Of a stretch of 64,000 nt of DNA, positions 7,156-14,755 are shown piece by piece. This DNA is from Bacteroidaceae bacterium (lineage in GTDB: Bacteria > Bacteroidota > Bacteroidia > Bacteroidales > Bacteroidaceae), in assembly GCA_017526905.1 (NCBI GenBank), contig JAFXQT010000030.1:1-64000 (forward strand), written 5' to 3'. The notes under the pieces were generated by a model. That model had not been told where the DNA came from, made no database searches, and saw only the letters and a program-made list of their open reading frames with translations. How positions within the stretch are numbered: the first letter of the stretch is position 1; every line of letters begins with the position of its first letter. The position numbers and the translations under genes were made by a program.

Positions 7156-8783
7156 AACAAGACAACAGAAAAGCAGCCGATGCGCCCCGCCACACCCCGC
7201 CCCTGCGCCGCATCCGCATAGCCTTGGCCAGCGTGTGCTTCCTGCTCCTGACCTGGCTCTTCTTAGATTTCACAGGCACCGCACAGCCCCTGGCCGGCTG
7301 GCTGGCCAAGATTCAGTTCCTGCCCGCGGTCATGGCCCTGAACCTATGGGTGGTGGCAGGGCTGGTGGTGCTGACGCTCATCTTCGGACGCATCTATTGC
7401 TCGGTCATCTGCCCGCTGGGCGTGCTGCAGGACCTCCTGGCACGCCTGCGCCCGCGTGGACATAAGAAAGTGGGCAGGTACAGCTACTCGCCCGAAGTGC
7501 GATGGCTGCGCTACCCCGTTCTGGTGCTGTTTGTCATAGCGCTGGTAGCAGGCGTGGGCTCGTTCGTGGCCCTGCTGGCTCCCTACAGCAGCTTCGGCCG
7601 TATCGCCTCCAACCTCTTCGCCCCCCTGTACCAGTGGGGGAACAACGGCTTGGCCGCCATAGCCGAGCAACAAGGCAGCTACGCCTTCTACCACGTGGAT
7701 GTGTGGATGCGCAGCCTGCCCACCTTCCTCATCGCCGCCGCATCGCTGGCGGTGCTGGCCATCCTGGCCTGGGTGGGAGGCCGCACCTATTGCAACACCA
7801 TCTGCCCCGTGGGCACCGTGCTCAGCTTCCTCTCCCGCTTTTCCTTCCTGAAGATTCGGTTCGATGCCGACAAGTGCCGCAACTGCTCGGCCTGTTCCAA
7901 GAGCTGCAAGGCATCGTGCATCGACTACAAGAACCACGCCGTGGATTACTCCCGCTGCGTGGTGTGCGGCAACTGCCTGGAAAGCTGCAAGTTCGGTGCG
8001 CTTCACTACGCCCCCGCCTTCAGCAGTCAAACGGCCGGCAGCCCATCGGCGGCTAAGGGCATCAGCCATCCAGCCGACGCGCCCACCAATACAATCGAAG
8101 CCCCCTCGGGGGCCGTAGAGGGGGCCACCCCCATTCCCTCGGGGGCCACTCCCAGCCCCTCGCGCCGCGCCTTCCTCATCGGTTCCGGCCTGGCCATCGG
8201 CACCGCTGCCCTGGCTCAGACCAAGAAGAAAGTGGACGGCGGACTGGCCACCATCGAGGACAAGGCGGCACCCGAACGCCAAACGCCACTCACACCGCCG
8301 GGAAGCCTCTCGGCAAAGAACATGGCACAGCATTGCACCGGCTGCCAGCTGTGTGTGGCCCAGTGTCCCAACCAGGTGCTGCGCCCCAGCACGGGACTGC
8401 TCACCCTGATGCAACCCACCATGAGCTTCGAGCACGGCTACTGCCGTCCCGAATGCACCCGATGCTCGGAGGTATGCCCGGCGGGTGCCATACGCCCCAT
8501 TCAGAAGGACGAGAAGAGCAGCATACAGATAGGACATGCCGTATGGGTGAAGAAGAACTGCATCCCCGTGACCGACGGCATAGACTGCGGCAACTGTGCC
8601 CGCCACTGCCCTACCGGCGCCATACAGATGGTGCCCCTCGACCCCGACAACGAACTGGGCGCCTATGTGCCCGCCGTGAACGAGAGCCGCTGCATCGGCT
8701 GCGGTGCCTGCGAGAACCTATGCCCGGCACGCCCCTTCAGTGCCATCTATGTGGAAGGGCACGAGGTGCATCGGGAGGTGTGA
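7152..8783 (+). CDS. membrane polyferredoxin with internal Tat signal
   Basis: A 543-residue NapH/CcoG-like electron-transfer protein. Membrane helices are at about 21-40, 57-79, 121-145 and 189-207, with the paired motifs YCSVICPLG and YCNTICPVG. Two 4Fe-4S clusters follow (C242/245/248/252 and C269/272/275/279). Residues 336-355 (PSRRAFLIGSGLAIG) form a twin-arginine signal in the middle of the chain. After it come further cysteine clusters (C395/398/401/405, C431/435/438/442, C470/479/482/486, C514/517/520/524). By inference the C-terminal part is exported by Tat, giving a cytosol-to-periplasm electron wire. A palindromic repeat encodes residues 312-335 just before the signal. The probable electron acceptor is the aldo/keto reductase encoded next. 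Confidence 0.85.
   Translation: MKQDNRKAADAPRHTPPLRRIRIALASVCFLLLTWLFLDFTGTAQPLAGWLAKIQFLPAVMALNLWVVAGLVVLTLIFGRIYCSVICPLGVLQDLLARLRPRGHKKVGRYSYSPEVRWLRYPVLVLFVIALVAGVGSFVALLAPYSSFGRIASNLFAPLYQWGNNGLAAIAEQQGSYAFYHVDVWMRSLPTFLIAAASLAVLAILAWVGGRTYCNTICPVGTVLSFLSRFSFLKIRFDADKCRNCSACSKSCKASCIDYKNHAVDYSRCVVCGNCLESCKFGALHYAPAFSSQTAGSPSAAKGISHPADAPTNTIEAPSGAVEGATPIPSGATPSPSRRAFLIGSGLAIGTAALAQTKKKVDGGLATIEDKAAPERQTPLTPPGSLSAKNMAQHCTGCQLCVAQCPNQVLRPSTGLLTLMQPTMSFEHGYCRPECTRCSEVCPAGAIRPIQKDEKSSIQIGHAVWVKKNCIPVTDGIDCGNCARHCPTGAIQMVPLDPDNELGAYVPAVNESRCIGCGACENLCPARPFSAIYVEGHEVHREV
8094..8150 (+). repeat. in-frame palindromic element, copy 1
   Basis: GCCCCCTCGGGGGC (8100-8113) preceded by AATACAATCGAA and followed by CGTAGAGGGGGCCACC. 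A second, shorter TCGGGGGCCAC lies 25 nt on. Translated, it gives NTIEAPSGAVEGATPIPSGA, a linker in the polyferredoxin that matches the insert in the YfhO-like protein. Confidence 0.85.
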
Positions 8784-8798
8784 GCGTTCCACTTGTTG

Positions 8799-8862
8799 TT
8801 GAAAGATGAAAGTTTAAGGTTGAAAGTTGAAAGTTTAAGGTTTAAGGTTTAATGATTAAGGA
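8799..8862. repeat. degenerate 7-bp tandem repeat
   Basis: Successive heptamers such as TTGAAAG, ATGAAAG, TTTAAGG, TTGAAAG, TTTAAGG and TTTAATG fill the gap between the polyferredoxin and the aldo/keto reductase. Confidence 0.85.
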
Positions 8863-8871
8863 CAAAGGAAG

Positions 8872-10317
8872 ATGGATAGACGTTCGTTCCTCAAATATAT
8901 AGGTGGCGGCATTGCTGCCACTGCCTCCGCAGCAACCCTGCTGACCAGTTGCAAGCCCAAGGCCGCCGGCAGCGATTCTGCAGCCGACAGCACACCCGCC
9001 GACAGCACTGCCGATGGGGAGATGACCATGCGTACCAATCACAACACAGGCGACCGTGTGTCACTGCTGGGCTACGGCATGATGCGCCTGCCCGAGCTGC
9101 CCGACGACGCCGACGAGGATCCGCAGACGGGCCTGTATGACCAGGAAATGATCAACCGCCAGGTGGACTATGCGCTTGCACACGGCGTGAACTACTTCGA
9201 CACAAGCCCCGCCTACTGCCGCGGCCTGAGCGAGCGGTGCACAGGCATCGCCCTGAAGCGCCATCCGCGCAAAAGCTACTATATCGCCACCAAGCTGTCC
9301 AACTTCGACCCGGGCACATGGAGCGCCAAAGCCTCGAAGCAGATGTTCGAGAACTCGCTCAAGGAACTGCAGACGGACTATGTCGATTACCTACTGATGC
9401 ACGGCACCGGCATGGGCAGCAACGATGCAGAAGGCAACAGCCTGAACGGCTGGCAGACGTTCGAAGCCCGCTATATGGACAACGGGCTGCTGGACTGGCT
9501 GGTACAACAGAAAGAAAGCGGGCGCATACGGAACCTGGGCTTCTCCTACCACGGCGAAGTGGAGGTGTTCGACCGCCTGCTGCAATGGCACGACGAGGGG
9601 CGCTACCACTGGGATTTCGTGCAGATTGAGCTGAACTACCTGGATTGGTTCTATGCCAACGAAATCAACCCGCGCAACACCGATGCCGCCTACCTGTACG
9701 ACGAGCTGTGCAAGCGCGGCATCCCCGCCGTGATCATGGAGCCCCTGCTGGGCGGGCGACTGGCCAGCGTGAGCGACGACGTGGCTGCACAGTTGAAGCA
9801 GCGCGACCCCGAAGCCAGCATCGCCTCATGGGCCTTCCGCTTTGCCGGGACACCCGAGAACGTGCTCACGGTACTGAGCGGCATGACCTACATGGAGCAC
9901 CTCACCGAGAACGTCAAGACCTACTCGCCGCTACGTCCCGTGAACGAGGAGGAGCACACCTTCCTGATGCATATCGCCGAGGAGATATTCGGGCTGAAAA
10001 CCATCCCGTGCAACGAGTGCCAATACTGCATGCCATGCCCCTACGGCCTGAACATCCCGGCCATTTTCGTGCACTACAACCGGTGCATCAAGGAATGGCT
10101 TGTAAAGCAGAGTGCGCAGGAACCCGGCTACCGCCATGCCCGCCGCGCTTTCCTCATCGGCTATGACCGCAGCGTGCCACGCCTGCGCCAAGCCAGCCAT
10201 TGCATTGGCTGCAACCAATGCACGCCACACTGCCCGCAGCAGATAGAGATTCCACGGGAGCTGCACCACATAGACGACTACGTGGAAAAGCTGAAACGCG
10301 AAGGGACCACCTTCTGA
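8872..10317 (+). CDS. Tat-exported aldo/keto reductase with ferredoxin tail
   Basis: A 481-residue protein. The N-terminus MDRRSFLKYIGGG is a twin-arginine signal that ends in the lipobox-like LLTSC (Cys27), so it is probably a Tat-exported lipoprotein. Residues 50-350 form an aldo/keto reductase barrel with the expected Asp and Tyr (NYFDTSPAYCRG), Lys (ATKLSN) and His (LLMHGTG). The C-terminus carries 4Fe-4S cysteines (PCNECQYCMPCP and HCIGCNQCTPHCPQ). Family members with this tail exist in many anaerobes, but their substrates are unknown. Placed directly behind tatA, tatC and the polyferredoxin, it is probably reduced by electrons passed through that membrane protein rather than by NADPH. 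Its stop codon runs into a 22-bp palindrome array. Confidence 0.9.
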   Translation: MDRRSFLKYIGGGIAATASAATLLTSCKPKAAGSDSAADSTPADSTADGEMTMRTNHNTGDRVSLLGYGMMRLPELPDDADEDPQTGLYDQEMINRQVDYALAHGVNYFDTSPAYCRGLSERCTGIALKRHPRKSYYIATKLSNFDPGTWSAKASKQMFENSLKELQTDYVDYLLMHGTGMGSNDAEGNSLNGWQTFEARYMDNGLLDWLVQQKESGRIRNLGFSYHGEVEVFDRLLQWHDEGRYHWDFVQIELNYLDWFYANEINPRNTDAAYLYDELCKRGIPAVIMEPLLGGRLASVSDDVAAQLKQRDPEASIASWAFRFAGTPENVLTVLSGMTYMEHLTENVKTYSPLRPVNEEEHTFLMHIAEEIFGLKTIPCNECQYCMPCPYGLNIPAIFVHYNRCIKEWLVKQSAQEPGYRHARRAFLIGYDRSVPRLRQASHCIGCNQCTPHCPQQIEIPRELHHIDDYVEKLKREGTTF

Positions 10318-10396
10318 AAGGCAAGGGGTTCAGCCTATAAGACGTACGTCTTCGGCCACTAAGACGTACGTCTTCAGCCTATAAGTGCAAGGACTT
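10317..10396. repeat. 22-bp-phased palindrome array A
   Basis: Units of 14 bp start at 10317 (degenerate), 10339, 10361 and 10383, each exactly 22 bp apart with 8-nt spacers. Units two and three are AAGACGTACGTCTT, a perfect palindrome. Unit four is AAGTGCAAGGACTT and supplies the last codons of uxuA. Spacers 1 and 3 are CAGCCTAT. The array fills the whole gap between two converging stop codons. Confidence 0.9.
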
Positions 10397-11581
10397 CAGC
10401 GCCGCCAACACACCTTGCACCTGTGCCAGGGCGTACATACGGCCCAAGAAGCTGTAGCCAGCATTGTAGCCGCGCGCCTCATCGCCCAGCATCGTCTTGC
10501 CGTGATCCACGCGCATGGGCAGGTTGGGGTTCTCGGCCTCGAAGATGCGGCACAGCTCCACCACATTGGCACGGCCGCCCAGATGGCTGGCTTCGGTGAA
10601 GTCGCCGTTGGGGAAGATGTGGCACGAGCGCAGATGCACAAAGTGCGTGCGGTGCGCGTATTTGCGGGCCAGAGCCACCACATCATTCTGTGCGCCGGCC
10701 GAGAGACTCCCGGCACAGAACGTGAGGCCGTTGTGCGGATCGTCCACCGCCGTGAGGAACCAGTTGATGTCCTCGTCGGTGCGCACTATACGCGGCAGGC
10801 CCAGCACAGGTATGGGCGGGTCGTCGGGGTGCACGCACAGGTTGATGCCGCACTCGCGGCACACAGGCATGACAGCCTCGAGAAAATACTTCATGTTGTG
10901 GCGCAGCTGCTCCTTGCCGATGCCGTCATAGCGCGCCAGCAGCTGCCGGAACAGTTCCAGCGGGTGCTCATCGTCCTCGCGGATATTGCCGCTGACGAAT
11001 CCCTGTGTCTTCACGATGATATTGTCCACCAGCCGGTGTTCGCCCTCGGGCGTCATGGTGCGGCGCAGTTCCTCCACTTCGGCCAGGACATTGCGCCCCT
11101 GGCCCACCCCTTCGGGAAAGCGGAAACTGGCCCACTCTTCGCGTGCGCCCGCGCGTTCCAATATATATATGTCGAAGTAAGCGAACTCGGCATAGGAGAA
11201 GAAGAGGTTATAGGTGCCGTCGGCATTGGGATGCAGCAGGTCGGTGCGCGCCCAGTCCAACACGGGCATGAAGTTATAGCACACGGTACGAATGCCCTCG
11301 GCAGCCAGGTTGCGCAGACTCTGGCGGTAGATGTCGAGTTGGGCATCACGGTCGGGGCCTCCATATTTGATGGTCTCCGTCACGGGCAGGCTCTCTACCA
11401 CGCTCCAACGCAGGCCGTGGTCCTCGATATACCGACGCAGGTCATGAATCTGCTCGCGGGTCCATACTTCGCCCAGCGGCACGTCGTGCAGGGCTGTCAC
11501 AATGCCTTCAACGCCTATCTGGCGCAGCATGCTTAGGGTTATCTTATCGTTCTTTCCGAACCATCGCCAAGTGAGTTCCAT
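10379..11581 (-). CDS. uxuA: mannonate dehydratase
   Basis: A 400-residue TIM-barrel enzyme converting D-mannonate to 2-keto-3-deoxygluconate in glucuronate breakdown. MELTWRWFGKNDKITL, the metal-site segments NLCVHPDDPP, TFCAGSLSAGAQND and FVHLRSCHIFPNG, and MRVDHGKTMLGDE near the end are characteristic of UxuA. It is the last gene of the hexuronate cluster, separated from uxaA by 98 nt of 7-bp repeats. No uxuB (fructuronate reductase) is in the window, so the mannonate-forming step must be encoded elsewhere. The C-terminal residues KSLHL are encoded by a unit of the palindrome array. Confidence 0.97.
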   Translation of the reverse strand: MELTWRWFGKNDKITLSMLRQIGVEGIVTALHDVPLGEVWTREQIHDLRRYIEDHGLRWSVVESLPVTETIKYGGPDRDAQLDIYRQSLRNLAAEGIRTVCYNFMPVLDWARTDLLHPNADGTYNLFFSYAEFAYFDIYILERAGAREEWASFRFPEGVGQGRNVLAEVEELRRTMTPEGEHRLVDNIIVKTQGFVSGNIREDDEHPLELFRQLLARYDGIGKEQLRHNMKYFLEAVMPVCRECGINLCVHPDDPPIPVLGLPRIVRTDEDINWFLTAVDDPHNGLTFCAGSLSAGAQNDVVALARKYAHRTHFVHLRSCHIFPNGDFTEASHLGGRANVVELCRIFEAENPNLPMRVDHGKTMLGDEARGYNAGYSFLGRMYALAQVQGVLAALKSLHL

Positions 11582-11607
11582 AGGGGAGAGGCGGCCTGTG
11601 GGCCGCA

Positions 11608-11682
11608 GTTGAAAGTTGAAAGTTGAAAGATGAAAGTTGAAAGTTTAATGTTTAATGTTTAACGCTGAAGGTTTAATGCTTA
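11608..11682. repeat. degenerate 7-bp tandem repeat
   Basis: Heptamers GTTGAAA/ATGAAAG/TTTAATG occupy nearly the whole gap between uxaA and uxuA and reach the uxaA stop codon. Confidence 0.85.
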
Positions 11683-13191
11683 AAGTGTGACGCCGGTCTT
11701 GAAGATGGCAATCTCGGCATAGCCACGCATCTCGCTGGCCGTGCGCTGCCGACCTTCGGCCACGTCCAACACTACCTGGCGGAAGCGCTCCAAGAGTGCA
11801 TCCATCGGCTCGCCTTCCAGCAGCGTACCGGCATTGAAGTCTATCCAGTTGGCCTTACGCTGGGCCAAGGTGCTGTTGGTGGACACTTTCAGCGTGGGCA
11901 CGAAGGTGGCAAAGGGGGTGCCGCGCCCAGTGGTGAACAGCACGAGCTGGCAGCCAGCCGCGGCCAGAGCTGTGCTGGCCACGAGGTCGTTGCCCGGCGC
12001 CGACAGCAGGTGAAGGCCATTGGCACGGCCGATGCGCTCGCCATAAGGCAGGACACCGCACACGGCCGCCGCACCCGCCTTCTGCGTGCAGCCCAACGCT
12101 TTCTCCTCGAGCGTAGAGATGCCGCCGGCCTTATTGCCCGGCGAGGGGTTCTCGCCCACGGGCTCGCCATGGCTGAGGAAATATTCCTTGAAGTCGTTGA
12201 TGAGGCGGATGGTCTGCTGCAGCAACGCGGGCGTGGCGCAACGGCGCATCAGCAAGGTCTCGGCACCGAACATCTCCGGCACCTCGGTCAGCACGGTGGT
12301 GCCGCCCTGCTGGGTGCAGAGCCAATCGGAAAAGCATCCCAGCAACGGGTTGGCCGTGATGCCCGAGAAGCCGTCAGAGCCGCCGCACTTAAGCCCCACG
12401 CGCAACTTGGACAGGGGCTGGGGCGTGCGCTGGAAGGAGGCGGCCTGGTGGTAGAGCTGGCGCATGATGGCAAGGCCGTGCTCCACTTCGTCGCCCTCCA
12501 CCTCCTGACTGGTCATGAAGCGTACGCGGTCGTGGTCGTAGTCGCCGCAGAAGGCCTCGAAGTCGCGCGGCTGATTGTTCTCACAGCCAAGGCCCACCAC
12601 AAGGATGCCGCCGGCGTTGGGGTGGTGCACCATGTCGCGAAGAATGCGGCGGGTGTTCTCGTGGTCGTCGCCCAGCTGGGAGCAGCCGTAGTTGTGCGGG
12701 AAGGCCACGATGGCATCGACGCCGGCTGCCGAACCCACCTCGGCCCGCAAGCGGTCGGCGATGCGACGGACGATGCCATCCACACAGCCCACCGTGGGGA
12801 TGACCCACAGCTCGTTGCGGATGCCCACCTGCCCGTCGGCACGCAGATAGCCATTGAACGTGTGCGTGCTGGCGGCAGCAGGCATGGGAGCCGGCTCGAT
12901 ACGGATGTCGTCATAGCAGAGGGTGCCGCTCAGATTCGTGCGGATGTCGTGATGGTCCAACAAGGCCCCACGTGCTATGGCGTGGGCGGTGTGGCCGATG
13001 GGGGCTCCGTACTTAATGACCTGAGCGCCCGCGGCCAGCGCCGTGAGCGCCACCTTATGCCCTGCAGGGATGTCGGTGAGCAGGGGCAGTTCGGACCCAC
13101 CGACGTTTACGACCGTGCCCGCCGGCAACGCCTGCAGCGCCACTGCCACGTTGTCGGCGGGATGGATTCGGATGATTTGTTGCATGGCCAT
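11680..13191 (-). CDS. uxaA: altronate dehydratase
   Basis: A 503-residue UxaA/GarD-family enzyme that converts D-altronate to 2-keto-3-deoxygluconate. It has the N-terminal SAF-like domain (about 1-95) and the large catalytic region with GYLRADGQVGIRNELWVIPT, AFPHNYGCSQLGDDH, GLKCGGSDGFSGITANP and TTGRGTPFATFVPTLKV. Fe2+ or Mn2+ is the usual cofactor. The frame is open 60 codons upstream into uxaB in another register; the double Met at 13191/13185, 2 nt after the uxaB stop, is the real start. It is translated in tandem with uxaB. Confidence 0.96.
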   Translation of the reverse strand: MAMQQIIRIHPADNVAVALQALPAGTVVNVGGSELPLLTDIPAGHKVALTALAAGAQVIKYGAPIGHTAHAIARGALLDHHDIRTNLSGTLCYDDIRIEPAPMPAAASTHTFNGYLRADGQVGIRNELWVIPTVGCVDGIVRRIADRLRAEVGSAAGVDAIVAFPHNYGCSQLGDDHENTRRILRDMVHHPNAGGILVVGLGCENNQPRDFEAFCGDYDHDRVRFMTSQEVEGDEVEHGLAIMRQLYHQAASFQRTPQPLSKLRVGLKCGGSDGFSGITANPLLGCFSDWLCTQQGGTTVLTEVPEMFGAETLLMRRCATPALLQQTIRLINDFKEYFLSHGEPVGENPSPGNKAGGISTLEEKALGCTQKAGAAAVCGVLPYGERIGRANGLHLLSAPGNDLVASTALAAAGCQLVLFTTGRGTPFATFVPTLKVSTNSTLAQRKANWIDFNAGTLLEGEPMDALLERFRQVVLDVAEGRQRTASEMRGYAEIAIFKTGVTL

Positions 13192-13193
13192 GT

Positions 13194-14678
13194 TCAGTCG
13201 AGGATTTGCTCCACCGTGGCCAGCATGCCGTTGGCAAGGATGGAATCGATGAAGGCGGTGACCATGTCGGTGAGGCCCGGGATGGCATTGAGGTCGCCGT
13301 GCTCGCCCCAGATCAGTTCCTTGGCAGCCAGCACGCCCTCGGCCACATGGCGGGTGTCGGCAGTCTGCCACAGGTCGGCGAGCAGCTGCATGATGCGCGG
13401 GTCGTCGTTAGGCTGAATGGGGGCCCCGTCGGCACGTGTGCCACCTCGGTAATAGACGATGATGGCGGCCAGGCCCAGCACCAGCCCCTTCGGCAGCGTG
13501 CCACGGCGCTCCAGGTAGGTCTTCAGGCCGGGCAGGTCGCGTGTCTGGTATTTGGGGAAGGAGTTGAGCATGATGCTCGTCACCTGGTGATCCACATAGG
13601 GGTTCTCGAAGCGTTCCAGCACGTCCTTGGCAAACTGCTGCAACTCGTCCATCGGCAGGTTGAGCGTCTGCATCAGTTCGTCGAACTGCACCTTGTGGAT
13701 GTAGCGCCCGATGACGGGGTGCTGGCAGGCATCGCGCACGATGTTGACGCCCGAGAGGTAGGCCACGGGCGAGAGCACGGTGTGCGGCCCGTTCAGCAGC
13801 GTGACCTTGCGCTCGTGGTAAGGGGCTTCGTTGTGGGTGAGCACCACGTTCAGGCCGGCCTTGTTGGCAGGGAACTCACGCTCCAGCTGCTCCAGTGGCA
13901 GGTTGGGTGCCGTCTCGATGACCCACAGGTGGAAGGCCTCGCCCTGCACCACCATATTATCGGCATAGCCCAACTTGGCCTGGATGGCGTCGATGTCCTT
14001 GCGCGGGAAGCCGGGCACGATGCGGTCCACCAGCGTGGCGCACACGTAGCAGCTCTCGCTGACCCAGCGGCGGAAGGCCTCGTAGTCGGTGCCGAAGTCC
14101 TCGCGCCACAGTTCCACATACTGGTCTATGCACTCGCGCAGATGGTGGCCGTTCAGGAAGATAAGTTCGCACGGCATGATGATGAAACCCTTCTGCGGGT
14201 CGCCGCCGAAGGCTTTGAACCTGTGCCACAGCAGCTGGGTGAGCTTGCCGGGATAGGAGGCGGCAGGACGGTCGGTGAGGCGACAGGACGGGTCGAAGGC
14301 GATGCCAGCCTCGGTGGTGTTAGAGATGACGAAACGCATGTCGGGCTGTTCGGCCAGCGCCAGGAAGGCATCGAAGTCGGCATAGGGCGAGAGGGCACGG
14401 CTCACGCTGTCGACAAGGGTGAGCGTGTTCACCGGCGCACCTCCGATCAGGCCCTGCAGGTTCACGTGGTACAGGCAGTCCTGCTTGTTGAGCATATCCA
14501 CCATGCCCCGTTCAATAGGCTGCACCACTACCACCGAGCTGTCGAACCCGGCCTGCTCGTTCATCTGTTGCACAATCCAGTCGATGAAGCAGCGCAGGAA
14601 GTTGCCCTCGCCAAACTGGATGATACGTTCTGTAAACACACGTTTCTGCGCTGTCTGCGCATTCAGTTCCTTTAGCAT
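13194..14678 (-). CDS. uxaB: tagaturonate reductase
   Basis: A 494-residue long-chain mannitol-dehydrogenase-family enzyme that reduces D-tagaturonate to D-altronate with NADH. The N-terminal IIQFGEGNFLRCFIDWIVQ nucleotide-binding segment and the C-terminal LLNGPHTVLSPVAYLSG region with its substrate/catalytic Lys-Asn-His surroundings fit UxaB better than UxuB or MtlD. It lies between the transporter and uxaA in the same operon. A 7-bp repeat tract separates it from the transporter stop. Confidence 0.95.
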   Translation of the reverse strand: MLKELNAQTAQKRVFTERIIQFGEGNFLRCFIDWIVQQMNEQAGFDSSVVVVQPIERGMVDMLNKQDCLYHVNLQGLIGGAPVNTLTLVDSVSRALSPYADFDAFLALAEQPDMRFVISNTTEAGIAFDPSCRLTDRPAASYPGKLTQLLWHRFKAFGGDPQKGFIIMPCELIFLNGHHLRECIDQYVELWREDFGTDYEAFRRWVSESCYVCATLVDRIVPGFPRKDIDAIQAKLGYADNMVVQGEAFHLWVIETAPNLPLEQLEREFPANKAGLNVVLTHNEAPYHERKVTLLNGPHTVLSPVAYLSGVNIVRDACQHPVIGRYIHKVQFDELMQTLNLPMDELQQFAKDVLERFENPYVDHQVTSIMLNSFPKYQTRDLPGLKTYLERRGTLPKGLVLGLAAIIVYYRGGTRADGAPIQPNDDPRIMQLLADLWQTADTRHVAEGVLAAKELIWGEHGDLNAIPGLTDMVTAFIDSILANGMLATVEQILD

Positions 14679-14693
14679 ATCTAAGTACTTAAA

Positions 14694-14755
14694 CGTTAAA
14701 CTTTCAACATTAAACCTTAAACTTTCAACCTTAAACTTTCAACTTTCAACATTAA
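14694..14755. repeat. degenerate 7-bp tandem repeat
   Basis: Heptamers of the CTTTCAA/CCTTAAA/CATTAAA type between the uxaB start and the transporter stop, the same class as at 8799 and 11608 read in the other orientation. Confidence 0.85.

Noticed and set aside
10385..11536. Long plus-strand open frame opposite uxuA
   Set aside because: Shadow of a well-conserved gene; no promoter and no domain.
12010..13416. Long plus-strand open frame opposite uxaA and uxaB
   Set aside because: It is antisense to two clear family members. High GC makes long antisense frames common, and its composition is His/Gly/Arg-rich without motifs.
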